From positions 126,346 through 190,345 of the forward strand of contig LNAC01000736.1 of NCBI GenBank assembly GCA_002007465.1: DNA of 64,000 nucleotides, given 5' to 3'. Position 1 is the first letter of the stretch; every line of letters begins with the position of its first letter. The stretch comes from Ailurus styani. Lineage: Eukaryota > Chordata > Mammalia > Carnivora > Ailuridae. The translations under genes and the position numbers were made by a program. Below, one piece after another: positions 45,290 through 57,400 of the stretch. Under the pieces are notes generated by a model. The model was not told where the DNA came from, searched no databases, and saw only the letters and a list, made by a program, of their open reading frames with translations.

Positions 45290-46569
45290 AGTGAGGGACT
45301 TAAAATAGCATATTCATATGGCTTTTCCTTTAGCATATCGTAATCAAGTGCTTAGTGACCAAAGGATGTTAAGAATAAGATGCTTTCCAAGGTTCCAAAT
45401 GAGGCCATTTGCTTTGGTCTGGCACTGCTGTAGACTCGCTCGGAATGGCTAGACAGTCAGTTATGAAGACGTGAGCACAGTACACAGCTGATGAACCACA
45501 GGGTAGTGGGCAATATCTCACCTGCAACCAGGAAGTTTCAAGGCCTGCAGGAAGGAATAATCGGCTACACGAAAGCAGAACGCAGCACGTTACATAACAA
45601 GGACCAAGTCCCGGGGCAGGTTCCAAGTGGAGAAATACACACTGGTGGGGGAGATGAACGCAGTCTTCAAGGGCCTTATACATAAACATACCAGGTATAT
45701 TCTGAGATAATTTATTACATTCTCTAAAAACTCCTCATATAAAACCTTCTCAGGCCCAAGTGCAACAAATGCCTGCATCTTTCTGGACAATGGTAAGTAC
45801 ACTATATGGATTCAGGCACTGCATAAAGTCCAGAACATGCACTCACCGTCGTAAGGCACTAGGAGTACTGGCAATGCCAATTCTGAACAAATGAAGATTT
45901 AGGAGAAAGCAAGGTCTTCACACAGCAGAGGAAACCTGAACTGGGCCTCATATACGGGTGGGATTCCAACCGAGTTCCTACTCGTGTTTCTTACTGTCAG
46001 TGGGTCTGTTTTCCTTCCAGAAGAGATGCTGTGTCTTCCTCTTGACTGTGTTTTCTTTCAGTCCACTTAGAAGTCACTCTACTCTGGATATGTTAAGAAT
46101 GGACACTAGCTTTCCAATCTGTGCTGTTGAATGAAATCCTTCCTTTCATGAAGGGTGTGCCACGCCGATAGAGAACTTCAATGGCTCTTCAGGAAGTCAA
46201 TCAGTCCATAGAACTGTCCCGATAACTGCAGAGCATCCGAAAGTCTTTTTTAAGATTTCAGCCCAGCCCATGCTCCCTGAGGGAAGGCACCAGAGGGATG
46301 CCCACCCAGGCTCCTACACCACGGTTGGGAGTCTGTGTCCTTTACAGTAGGAGACAATTCTTAAAGAACCCTATCATGTAATTTGAGAATCATATAAATG
46401 CGTAAAGCAAAGGATAATTTCAAGACTACCTATAAAGGTACATGGGTAGATACTAAATTGTGAAGAAATGGCTTGAATGAGTTTGTTGAATGAATGAATG
46501 AATGGTAGAGATTTCTGGATTTTGCTCAAAAAAGTTTATTTTTATTTATTTATTTATTTTAAGTAAAGG
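45290..46569. other. Non-coding stretch with simple repeats
   Basis: No gene was recognised. A (TGAA)n run lies at 46486-46504 and a (TTTA)n run at 46535-46560. A cryptic acceptor-donor pair at 45754-45792 is discussed among the rejected items. Confidence 0.45.
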
Positions 46570-46890
46570 AAAAAGTAAGTTTTGAAATGGGCCTCAAAGG
46601 AACTCGTGGACTCTGAGAATGGGGAACTGGTTAAGGACTTCCAGGCAAGAAGCAGCACACACACACTCTGATGAGCTAGGTGTGTCAGGAACATGAGAAG
46701 GGTAATGGAGACTGACTTTGGATGAGTGTGGGGAGGTTAGCTGAGAGGTGGCTTCAAATGCAGGGCTCTGGACTGTAAATCTGATCAATAGGTAACTGGG
46801 AGAAAACAGGGTTTGAGAGCAAGGAGGTAACAAGATGAACACAGTGTTTCTAAAAGAATTTTCTGCTTGCTAAATAGAGAACAGAGACGA
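46570..46890 (-). repeat. L2 3' region, reverse
   Basis: 'tttgaaatgggcctcaaagg', 'aggacttccaggcaagaagc', 'gtgtcaggaacatgagaagg', 'gtaaatctgatcaataggta' and 'taacaagatgaacacagtgt' follow the antisense L2 3' UTR layout. It contains segment A of the local duplication. Confidence 0.5.
46608..46653 (+). repeat. Duplicated segment A (source copy)
   Basis: These 46 bases recur without a mismatch at 47967-48012. They begin GGACTCTGAGAATGGGGAAC and end GGCAAGAAGC. Confidence 0.9.
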
Positions 46891-47027
46891 GAGGTAGGCT
46901 AACTGCTCTAATAAGGCTAAGTCAGTCCTGGAGCTGTCTGGTGTTGAAGAGGTGGTGATGCCAATGTGCCAGCCATGAGGAAAAGCCAGCAGGGCTTGAG
47001 ACCTGCCCGGGTGTGCATGGTAAAGAG

Positions 47028-47160
47028 CCAGCACATGAGGCTTCCTTCCAGAGGAAGCTCCTTCCGTTGACTCTCATGGCAAAAACTGGATCTCTGTCTG
47101 AGGATGATGCTGAGCTGAGCTCTGCTTTAAATGTGCCCTTTAGAGAGTTAGACCCATGAG
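47028..47160 (+). repeat. Duplicated segment B (source copy)
   Basis: These 133 bases recur at 47833-47965 with two substitutions (C to G in CATGGCAAAA, T to C in CCCATGAG). The segment starts CCAGCACATGAGGCTTCC and ends TTAGACCCATGAG. Confidence 0.92.
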
Positions 47161-47282
47161 ACTCAAGCAAGAGCAAGAGGTAAATTTCAAGAGAGTGCCA
47201 GACCAGGGCTTTCGGAAGCTAAAGAGTAGGTATATCCAAGTGCTACCCAAAGGCCATGCACAGAGACCAACTTTATCCCAGG

Positions 47283-47630
47283 TGTGTCAGTCTGTTAGGG
47301 CTGCTATACCAAAATGTCATAGACTGGGTGATTTATAGATTATAAACATTTCTTTCTCACAGTCTGAAGGCTTGAAGTCCAGGATCAAAGTCCCAGCATG
47401 ATTGGTTCTGGTATAGGCCCTGTTCTGGGTTGCAGGCTTCTTACGGTGTCCTTACATGGAAAGGGCAAGGGATCTCTCAGGAGCCTCTCTTCCCAAGGTA
47501 CTATCCCTTCATGGGGGCTCCAACCACATGACCTAAGTACCTCCCAAAGGCCCCATGAACTAACACCACCACAATGGGCATTAGGATTTCAACATGTGAA
47601 TGGGGTGGGAGACACATTCAGACCACAGCA
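47283..47630 (-). mobile_element. MLT1-type LTR (ERVL-MaLR), reverse
   Basis: The plus strand is the reverse of an MLT1-like LTR: 'gtcagtctgttagggctgct', 'catagactgggtgatttata', 'tttctttctcacagtctgaa', 'gtccttacatggaaagggca', 'tacctcccaaaggccccatg', 'gatttcaacatgtgaatggg', ending 'cattcagaccacagca'. About 348 bp; no internal retroviral sequence beside it. An ancient inactive relic. It lies between source segment B and the rearranged copy. Confidence 0.85.
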
Positions 47631-47832
47631 CCAGGCTATGGAAGAGAGAAACCAGTGTGGAGATCATACTCTAATGCTCACTAGTCACACGGTCCTGATG
47701 GGCCTCCATCTCTTTGAACTTCTCTGAGTAGTCGGGAGGCACGAACACTTTCTCAAATCACACCTAATGATGGAGCAGACACTCAACAGACTGGAGAAGA
47801 AAGAGTAAGGTCTTGATAGTTTTGCTTTTCAC

Positions 47833-48012
47833 CCAGCACATGAGGCTTCCTTCCAGAGGAAGCTCCTTCCGTTGACTCTCATGGGAAAAACTGGATCTCT
47901 GTCTGAGGATGATGCTGAGCTGAGCTCTGCTTTAAATGTGCCCTTTAGAGAGTTAGACCCACGAGGGGACTCTGAGAATGGGGAACTGGTTAAGGACTTC
48001 CAGGCAAGAAGC
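47833..48012 (+). repeat. Rearranged duplicate: segment B followed by segment A
   Basis: Bases 47833-47965 copy 47028-47160 (131 of 133 identical), then a single G, then 47967-48012 copies 46608-46653 (46 of 46). At the source, A precedes B by about 375 bp. Here B precedes A, both in the same orientation. No target-site duplication or poly(A) is visible. The frames shared between 46922-47176 and 47829-48017 on the minus strand follow from this duplication. Confidence 0.92.
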
Positions 48013-49536
48013 TGCAATCACTCTGTAGGTATCTTTCTCTCATGGGTGTGCTCTTATGGTTCTTTTCTCTCATTATTTAACTTTTTTAGTTTCATCCCTT
48101 CTCTAATTAATTGAAGACTGCCCATGGTTTCCAAGGAGTTCATCTGATAGTCCACCGGACATCCATGTTTTCTTGTGACTTTCCCATTCTACTTTCCCCT
48201 TGTCTAGTCACCCTCAACTATCTTTCCTATTCTACTCATGACCCCATCACGATAAAGAAATCAACTGGTATGAAAAGTCTGGTAAAGGGCTGAAAGAAGA
48301 ACTCAGGCAGACTTGGGATTTATACCCAGTGAGTCTTGTCACAGGGTTGCCCTTTGTTATCAGACTGAGCCTCTTCAATTCTTGTATCCTCATCCATGCA
48401 ATGAAAATTCTAGTACCTTCTTCTGCAGGGCAAGTGTGCAGACTACAGAAAAGGCACATGATGCCTCTAGCACAGCACTCCTAAGGCAAGCTTCCCACAG
48501 ACTATTCGCTCAACTCTTCTACCGCTGTTTGTAGAAAAGCAGTGACTACATTGACAAGGAACTGATCTATACTGTAAGAGCCATTAATAATTAACAACAA
48601 GAAAAAACTAGTAACTTACAGAATTTCTTTCATTTGATTAGAAAATAGCATTTTTAAATATGCCAAATAACTTAATTGGCAATTTAACAATTCAAATTGC
48701 AATCCATAACGGCCTCTTGAACTTCATGATAAACATGTGTTGAATCCTCAAAAATAGAACGATACTTTCTGAGAGGAGTATTTTCTTTTAGAAAGAAGAA
48801 TATCACTATGTCTATTCTTATAGAAGCCTGGATGATTTTTGTGAAGAAGGAGAATAAAACAAGTAAAATCCCAGCTACTTTTGCCAGAGAATGGCCTTTC
48901 TCTTCCTCTTCTTTTTTTTAAAAAGCAGCGAGCGAGGTGGAAACCTGGCTCCATTGAGCTGCACGGTGGCTCTCATTACTCTGGTTGGCTTCTCTGGCTC
49001 CTGGGGAGACCTTGCTCAAGGTCAGCTGAGCCGGCTTCTGAGGAGCCACACCTGACTCTACCCGTGGAACCTGAGCTGAGTCATTCGCTTGGCAAAAAGA
49101 GCTGATCTGGGAAAAGGCAAAAGTCAGAGATGCTGGGCGTGAAAGGCAGATGAGTCATGGACAAGGAACAAATCTTTCATTATGGAGGGCCAGCTCTGGA
49201 AAAGGCAGAAATGGAAAAAAAAAAAAAAAAGAAAAAGCTGTGTGGGGAAAACTAGCTCCTATTTTTTGGTTAGGACCATTTAACCCACAAAAAAAGGCAT
49301 GAAAAGGTTGTTTCTGCTCCCAGCAATTTCTTAAGTACCTAGTGATTACTCTATGAAAGAATAATCTATCCTAGAGAAGTTTTGAAAAAGGAAACTTTTC
49401 AGGAGAAACTGACTTTACCAGTGACTTAAGTTTGACTCAGGTAACAAGAAACTAAAAACAAAGGTGAACATTGTAACTTATTCCCTGAAAGTGCAATCAC
49501 ATGGAGAATACATAGAAATTGGTGTTTGTGTATTCT
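48013..49536. other. Unique non-coding stretch
   Basis: No gene was recognised. A poly(A) run lies at 49215-49230 within A-rich sequence. Confidence 0.5.
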
Positions 49537-49552
49537 TTTAAAAATGACTCAC

Positions 49553-49736
49553 TGGGCACTTGGGTGGCTCAGTCAGTTAAGCGTTTGCCTTTGGCTCAGG
49601 TCATGATCCCAGTGTCCTGGGACTGAGTCCCACATTGGGCTCTCTGCTCAGTGGGGAGTCTACTTCTCCCTCTCCCTCTGCCTGCCACTCTCCACCCCCT
49701 GCTTATGTGCTCTATCAAATAAACAAAATCTTTAAA
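49553..49736 (+). mobile_element. SINEC copy
   Basis: Head GGGCACTTGGGTGGCTCAGT, GTTAAGCGTTTGCCTTTGGC, tail AAATAAACAAAATCTTTAAA. The perfect 13-bp target duplication AAAAATGACTCAC is at 49540-49552 and 49737-49749. It marks the left edge of the longest SINEC-free stretch of the window. Confidence 0.95.
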
Positions 49737-49749
49737 AAAAATGACTCAC

Positions 49750-52111
49750 ATATACAGCATATAGGAGGTTTCATATTCTAGGTTGAAAAATCTCAAAAGT
49801 TTATCCAAAAGAATATTACAAGGTCACCTTATGCCTTTCTTTTCTCAGTTTCCTTAAACAAGGAGCCATGTTTTAAAAGACACACCCTATACTCTAAAAA
49901 CAAAGTAATCTTAAATGCATGTATTGAGAAGTAGTAAAAACCATTAATAACAAGATTGAGTACATATGCCTTCTTAAGGCTACTTATCTATCTGTGATGT
50001 AAGAGCTAAGAAAAGAACAAAGCTTTAATGAATTTTAAATGCAAAAATCACCAAAAACAGTTGACAACATCTGGATGGTATATCTTATTTATGGGAAAAC
50101 TGATATAAAAACAACTGAAATCAACTTACACACAACCACCTGACTTTATTTGAGAATGAGATACAGGGTCAAAAATTAGTGTCTCCAACCCAGGTGACAT
50201 TGCACTACTGAGTCACGTGGCTGAATTCTTTCTAATCTCCCCAGTGCAGGACCTAGCTAAATAAGACTATTGACAAATATTGACAAACTCGAGACAGTTA
50301 TGCCTGTGAAGGTAACTGTTTTCTCCAGAATTTGTCTGGGAGAGGGACAGAAGGGTCCTCTACCTCTTGCATGCCTATGCTGTACCAGGCACCACTATAG
50401 CTAAGCCCCTAGCCTTCTGCAAATCTCTACTAGCTTACTGGTATTCTTAGTTGGTATGTGGGAAACTGACGTTATATTCACGCCTACCCAACCCCTCTGC
50501 TCTTTTTTGGCCATCAGGGTTGCAAATCCACCTGCTGTCAGGAGCCAGCCCGGTGAACACTGGTGGGCACATGACCATCACACATGGGTGTGTGTGGGAG
50601 AGCAGGGGTGCTGGGCATCATGAGGGGGACCAACAGGCCCACCTGCTGGGGACTTCTCCTGCTCCAAGCACGTGCCACAGAAAACTCCTCACTTGTGGGA
50701 AGATGGAGATGGGTGGGCTCCTAGAATGAGGCAGAGCGGAGAACACAGGCCACGCTGGAAGCATTCTCTATTAAATCCACCTGTGCGCTTATCCCAGCCC
50801 TGGGGATGGGAGATGAGGAGTTCCCTCTAGCCAACAGGCGCCTATGGCTTTCATTTCAGAACTCTGGAAATCTGGGGTCAAAAGATAAGGTCCTGTGGTG
50901 ATGAGTGATAGATTTCAGGGTATATCATTGAGGGGCACTGTTGGCTTTTTCTGTAATGCCTCTTTTTTCATGGATTGCAGAAATCTACCTGGTCTAGGCT
51001 GGTTCTTACCTGTCACCATAAATTGGATTCTGAGGTTCCTGGAGAGTGTTAACATATACCAGCAAGGTCAGGCATAACATAATAATAATAAATTATATAA
51101 TACATTACATACTCTATAGGCAATGGCCCATTATGTAGGGATGCTGGAAAGGAGGCTGGAGGAAGGCTATTAATCAAATCAAAGCATGTGGTCACTTGGG
51201 AATATGATGCTGAGGTTAAGATTGTGTTCTCATGAGGGCTGCTCTTTACCACTCCTGAAGTCACTGCAGACATCAGTCAATTGGAGAGCTGTCTCCAACT
51301 TCCTAAACATCCCCAGTGTCCTCATTTGGTGATACTAAACTCAACCTCTCTGGAAAAGGGCGAAACCATCTGGACTTGACCACTGTTCATCCACTTCCTT
51401 GGCTCCTTCATGGGAAGATGGGTCTGGTTTAGGATGTCTCTGCATTCTCCATCAGCTCTGGAGACAGGAAGGAACCCTGGGGTGTTATGGACATGGGGCA
51501 AAGTCCCCAGCAGGACCTTCTACGGAGCACACACATTCCCAAGGCTACTCGGCTGTCTGGCAACACCTGCCCCCTACTCTCAGTTTGTCCGTTGGCTGGC
51601 ATTTAAGTTCTGCCCTCTTGACATGTCCTCCTTTGGGAGGCCAGCCTGCAAAACTCTCTTTCCCCAAAACTCCCAGGGCACTCGTTGCTCACCCTATACC
51701 ATTTGGCGTGTCAGAAAACACCATTTCATTCCCCAACCACAGACAGTGTACTTCTCATTAAAGTGCAAAGATGTTCACTTTTTAATATTGTCTTCAAAGC
51801 CAAATACCTGGTCAGTGATGATTGGTAAATATAACATAGCCTTTGAAAAAAATCATAACTACTAAGCAAATATGTAAAAGACCTATCACAGAAACACTTG
51901 CAAAACAAAAGTAAATCATGGTGATTGTTATTTCAGTCCTGGCAGAGACCTTGAAGACGGGGACTTTTTTTTTTTTTCTTTTAACCAGACAGCAAAATAT
52001 CTGAAACCTCAGCTTCTCAGCCTCTTAGTCTTAATGTAATAATGGCACAGATTTTCAGAGAGAATCAATATCTTCTGCTCGGAATTGGTCAAAATAAAGC
52101 AACGTACTTAC
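49750..52111. other. Unique non-coding stretch
   Basis: No gene was recognised. The two overlapping plus frames of 120 and 151 codons at 51399-51865 contradict one another and lack domains. A strong minus-strand donor (GACAG then GTAAGAACC) lies at about 51020, but no clear exon belongs to it. Confidence 0.45.
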
Positions 52112-52200
52112 TTGAAGGAAGAATGAGTATTTTATGGACGGGAGGCAGGTGTCACAGGGACTCTGTTCTATCTTCAGCTAGTCTCTGCAGCATGTAATAT
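52112..52200 (-). other. Candidate spliced exon (89 bp), minus strand
   Basis: Read on the minus strand, a strong acceptor (TCTTTTTCTGTATTTTCAG) is followed by 89 bases and a consensus donor, CAA then GTAAGTACG. A possible branch region CCAATCAAT lies about 35-40 bases upstream. All three frames contain a stop, one of them after YYMLQRLAEDRTESL, so it would be a terminal coding, untranslated or long non-coding RNA exon. The evidence is splice-site quality only; such pairs also occur by chance. Confidence 0.3.
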
Positions 52201-52740
52201 CTGAAAATACAGAAAAAGATGGCGATTGATTGGTTTTCTACTTGACAAAAAGAGGCAGGCTGCTAAGTATACATAGCAATAGAAAATTCTTCTAAAAATT
52301 GGTGAATACAAAAAAAAATAGATAAACATGTAAGTACACCAAAATGTGCTGGTTCTTACATGCTTCATGTAGAAGCTAAGGGTTTGCTCACTTCGACTTT
52401 TTTTTTTTAAGGATTCATTTAACCAGAGACTGCAATTATATAAAAGGATATAAACACCAGGTTGTGAGAAGTCACATAAATAAAGGCTCACAGGACGTCA
52501 TCTCATTTCCAGAACAGGTGCCCTGCACATCCTGAGTCCAAGTCCACCCCAAGGTGTGATAGGGTGTTAGATTTTCAAAGGGCCTCGGGGCCTGTCTGGT
52601 GTGCGATTTCTCATTTCAGAATAGGAAACAGGCCTACTCAGGTAAGGTGCTTGGCACAGACCACTCAGATAGCTGGGGCAGAGCTCCTGAAAGCCACAGG
52701 AGCACCTTCCCCCTGCGCTGTCACACTCCCATGCCAGGAG
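52201..52740. other. Unique non-coding stretch
   Basis: AT-rich. I see no gene or recognised repeat. Confidence 0.5.
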
Positions 52741-52744
52741 TCAT

Positions 52745-53300
52745 CCATTCATTCATTCTCAAGTACTGACAGAAGCACTTCCTATGGACCAAGTTCTCTT
52801 CGAGGCTCTGGGGGTTAAGCGAAAAATCTCTGGCCTCAGAGTTCGTGTTCCAGACAGGGGAGACTAAAGACAACAAGGGCTATCTCAGAACGGTCCTGCC
52901 ACAGTGGTGGTGGGAGACATCTGAAGGTGGTGAGGGACCAAGCCATGGGTCCACTGGGGGAAGCACATTCCAGGTAGAGGGGGCAGGGAGGACCATGAGG
53001 CACAAAGAGCACAGGAGGCAGGCAGGACAGGAGCTGGGGACACGTGGGGACACAGGAGTACTGGCTAAGTCTGTGGCACTTGATGAACTGACCAGTGGAG
53101 GGCCCGTGACAGGGAAGCTGATGAAGCACAGAACTTTGGAGAATGTCTACTTAAACAGAGGGCAGGAAAGAAGGAGACTGGGAAGAAACATTTTGAGGCA
53201 GGAGAAAAACCGAAGGGAGCTCTCTCCCGGAGGCCAGCAGGTCAGAGAGCTGCTAGCTCGGGCCGTGGGCTCTGAAGGAGAGTACGTCCAACACAGCGAG
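52745..53300 (-). repeat. L2 3' region, reverse
   Basis: 'cattcattctcaagtactga', 'ttctcttcgaggctctgggg', 'gaagcacattccaggtagag' and 'accatgaggcacaaagagca' follow the antisense L2 3' UTR order. The 161-codon plus frame at 52845-53330 is a by-product of this G- and A-rich repeat and has no domain. Confidence 0.7.
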
Positions 53301-54195
53301 AAGGGGTGGGGTGAAGACGGAGAGAAGTAAAAGCTGCTATATGCCCGCTTGTGAAAAGGGGGTTATGGAAGCCTGACGAGGGCAAAACACCGCAGAATTC
53401 AGAGGGTTCTCTGACGGCAGGCTCCGAATACTGGAAATGCAGTACCTGTTTTCACACAGACATTTCACTGGTGGCAAGATCCAACACAAACACACGATCC
53501 TTAAAGTGGACTTTCCCACCAAATTTAGCAAGATTTAAAATATGTCTAAATTCAATTAAATGTATAAGGAAAGCAGAAGGCCTTAATCATAGTAGGGTTC
53601 AATGTCAGTGTTATAATCCAAGCCCCAATTTTGCAAGCTTGTCTTTAATGAGCATGTACAAAATAAATGACTTAAATAAAAGCGTCAACAGGCATCCGAT
53701 GGCAAATGATCATTCCTGGCAATGCCAACAGTTCCAAAAATAATCACTAAATGGCTGAGGAGTCCAACAGTAACGGAAGTATTTAGTGATTTCTTTAAGA
53801 TGAACTTTGAAACTAGCAGATACGTTTAAATTACTGGAGACACTAAAAAATCTTTTTTAAATCCCATGCTATGTAAATCTATTAAAACAAAGATACTTCC
53901 ATGCAACTGTCCACTGTGTATGCTGAAAAGGTGTATTAGCAGGAGGAAAAAAAATGAGAGTTTATATTTGTTCCATTAATTATAGATAATGAGTAAGACT
54001 ACACAGTGAAACTGAAAGTCAGTGTAAGATATGGAACAGATCTGCAGACCCCACCAACTCCTGCTAGACATTAGCAGTAATGGATGTGGTATGGATCAAG
54101 TGGCATTTAGAGAGCTCTGGATTGGAGGCTGGGTGCTACTATCCCTCTTCTCCTGAAGCCTTCCCTCCCCACCCTTTCTAAGCCTTCCCTCCTCA
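53301..54195. other. Unique non-coding stretch
   Basis: No gene was recognised. The 130-codon plus frame at 53351-53743 shows no recognisable motif or splice framework. Confidence 0.45.
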
Positions 54196-54199
54196 CCCC

Positions 54200-54395
54200 T
54201 CCTTGGTAACACCAAGCTAAATGCCTCTGTTCTCCTTGTACCCTATACTGTTATGTATTATTATTCATTTCACTCTCTCTCCTCTTCCACAGGACCGTTT
54301 CTTACAGAGAGGGCTGTGCGTCTATCTTTCTCATTCACGCTTAGCACAGACCCTAGCACACGGTAGGTGCATGTAACTACACAATGAAATAATGA
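54200..54395 (+). repeat. L2 3' end
   Basis: 'tctccttgtaccctatactg', 'cttagcacagaccctagcac' and 'acggtaggtgcatgtaacta' follow the L2 3' terminus. An A-rich run begins immediately after. Confidence 0.6.
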
Positions 54396-54396
54396 C

Positions 54397-54428
<32 letters not shown>

Positions 54429-54435
54429 AAAAGAA
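54396..54435. repeat. A-rich simple repeat
   Basis: Forty bases of A interrupted only by two G (A19-G-A16-G). The antisense 158-codon frame at 54270-54746 has a run of phenylalanine from this tract and is not a gene. Confidence 0.97.
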
Positions 54436-57400
54436 ATTATACTTAGATGAGAGGCCCGATGTCTCTGCAAATAGTTTTCCAACCCAGGCAATTGTGGAGG
54501 GTCAATCCTGAGATGGTAATCAACTGCTAGTGACAGATGTCCCTCAGTTCCTTTGGTATCACAGATGTCCAGGTATCCAGCCAGAAAGCCACTGACAGGT
54601 ATTACCCTGAAACCCTTACATCCAAGAGCACACAGTGCACATCGCTCCTTCTTTCCTATAATTCTTTTCAGCCTGTGTTCAGCCCAGTTGCTCTGTGGCA
54701 CTTCATACTCTACAAAGAATGACTTTGTTTTTAAACTGATTACCATTTTTCCTGCTGTGATTATGAGCCCCTAGGAGAAAAAGTTAGTACCACTTCGTGT
54801 GTTAATTTAGAAGATTATCCATTTTCTAGTCTAGTTCATGCCATTTGACCTATGTTTGATTGGTCAGGAATGTCATTCTGTCTTCAGGAAAGAGCCACAG
54901 AATTACAAGGAGGGGAAAGAACAAAATTTTCAAGTGTCTAAGAAATTTATTTTTACAGTTTTATCTCAGAAATACATAAAGATTGCCCTGAATGTAGTTA
55001 AAAAAAAAAAAGAGCTGTAATTCATCTGAGGATAAAAGTACAGATTCTGTTAACTTTGCCAAAAGCAAAATAACATTTTATTTAATGCTATCTGAAAAAT
55101 GCCCTTTTAGTGTATGTTAAAAGGCCCTCTGGGATACCCTAGTACATGGCACCACAGCCACTCACATTTATATTTACATCACATTTTTAAGGAATTTGTT
55201 CTAGACACACAAACTCTTTTAAGATGCAGCCCATGAGAGTGAGCGTCACTTAGAACTACTTCCCATAGCTTCCTAGGACACACAGCTTAATGGAGCTGCG
55301 CTCACAGAAGGAGGTTTACAAGGCTTACGGAGGAGGACAGCAATCATTTACTCTTAAGGCAGCTTCTTCTTGGAAATTCTGTAAGACCCAGGCAATTTAG
55401 GAAGTATTTCAGGAGATGAAGAGAAGGAGAGGGAGAGAGAGTCATGGAAATGATCTGATTATTCCTCCCCAAACGAGTGTCCAACGATGATTGTCTGGTA
55501 CAGGCTATTTTCCATGCCTGCAGCAGGAAAGCATGTCAGGGGATGAGCCGAGGGCTGAAAGGGGAGCATGGGGTCAGGGTGTGTGAAGGAGAGCAAGAGC
55601 ACTGGAGCCAACTGTGATCTCGGCCACTGCAACACAACCTTCTCAAGTCTGAAGCAGGTGTGGCCAGTGTCAGGGGAGTCCAGACAGGAAGTAAGCGACC
55701 CTTCACACCTCTAACCCATCACACACGGTGACTTCACACGCAACCACTGTAGCCTCCCTCTTGTCCTAGAGACCCCGTGTTACACTGAACAACTATCAAA
55801 CTTTGTCATGACAGATGATGCCCCATCACCAGCAATGACCAGCTTTCACGAAAGTCTATTTTTTTCTTCACACGGTCAGCTGTGAGAAACAGGACATTTG
55901 ACGATTTATTACACCTCAGGATAGACTAGGGAGGGGAATGTAGGGGGGCAGGGAGAAGCCCAGTTAAATATGCTGAAGTTTTCCTCTGCCGAAGAATATA
56001 TGGAACCCCTTCAACCAGACGAGAGCTTTAAATCAAAGCAGTTATTTTAACAAAATAGTTAAATGGCAATGTTTGGCTTTTCAGGAGCAGGGAAGTAATT
56101 CCTGACAGCCTTCAGCTATCAGCAAGGCTCTCCACTGATAGCAGAGACGCATGGTGGCAGCCAGCCAGCCGTGTGACTGGTGAGTCAATACACAAGTTTC
56201 TGTGGTCTCCACAGCCTGATACGGTAAGGACATCAGTTTTTAAGTTTGAGGACTAAAGGATAACAAGGGGCTCTCCTGGTGTAAAACCACTCAATGGTGA
56301 AGGTACCCTGAGAAACAAGAAATCACACTGCGTTTGTTTGGGTTTCCTTCAGCTCAGCCTTGGCCATGTAGATATTTCTTCCTCCAGACAGACCATCTTT
56401 AGGATTGCATTTAGGATCATTTATGGTTTGATTTGGAAAACAACCCAGGCAATCATTGACAGGAATTTTTAAAGGTTGTCAAACCTGAGGCAAAGTGGTA
56501 AGAACCACACCTTTCTGCGATTTCAACTCCGAAAGCGATGTCCCTGTTAAACAAAGCCCCGAGTAAAAAATTCTCCCTTTGGCACGGCAGGCTACACACC
56601 TATGGATATTTTTGGCAAAATGGGATATGCTAATATTCTCCATATTAAGAAGGCTTAATGAAAACTACAAAAGGTGAAACAAAGAAAACCATCCAAAATG
56701 AAGGCCGCACACATCTTTGAAGAAACAATAGCACATTACTTCTACTAAGACCCTGCGTCGACACCAGGCGAATCGCTGCCCCGTCCTAATCAAAGTGTGT
56801 CTCACTGAACTCTCCTTGATTGCTCATTATTCATGGGAGTCCGGACTCAATGCAAACAAAGTCAAGCGGCTACTGACACGCACCTCCAAAGACACCTACT
56901 GATGCAACATCGGACTTTCCCAAACAGAAGAGAACCAATAAGCATCATTCCCCCCTACATTACACTCTTGAATCCAGGTAAAAACAATATTCCTTCATGA
57001 ACAGGGTAGCTGTTTACCAGCCGAGCCTTCTCCGGGAGAACATATCACAGTCCGGGAACACTGGAGTACGCATGACATTAACAAAAGCAAGATCAAATTA
57101 AACAGATGACATGAGGAACGCATTTCATTTCATGCATGGCCCTGTTTTTCCTGCAAGAGAAAGCCTCCAAGTAATTACCGTGAACTGAAACTTCTTCCCT
57201 GATCCCCGGCAGGCAGCCGGCAGCTGGTGACTCCAATACACTGCAACAAAGACAGACACCTTCTCCCCAGTGCCCTCCTCCTTCTTTACCGTTAGCAGCT
57301 GAGCACCTCTACCGTTGCAAGAACACAGAAGAGTATCTCTGTATCTATGTCTCCAATGCAGCATAAAGAGTCCTGTGGAAACCTATCAAACTGGTGAGCA

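Noticed and set aside
45754..45792. Plus-strand 39-bp acceptor-donor pair (CCTTCTCAG and ATG then GTAAGTAC)
   Set aside because: All three frames are open at this length by chance, and no neighbouring exon supports it.
52845..53330. 161-codon plus-strand frame
   Set aside because: It is antisense L2 3' sequence, with low complexity and no domain.
54270..54746. 158-codon minus-strand frame
   Set aside because: It reads through a poly(T) as a phenylalanine run and lies partly in an L2 remnant.
56085..56179. Plus-strand acceptor (TTTGGCTTTTCAG) and donor (ACTG then GTGAGTCA) around an open 95-bp stretch
   Set aside because: The sites are good and one frame is open, but an open frame of 31 codons is likely by chance and no neighbouring exon was seen. 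RNA-seq junctions would decide.
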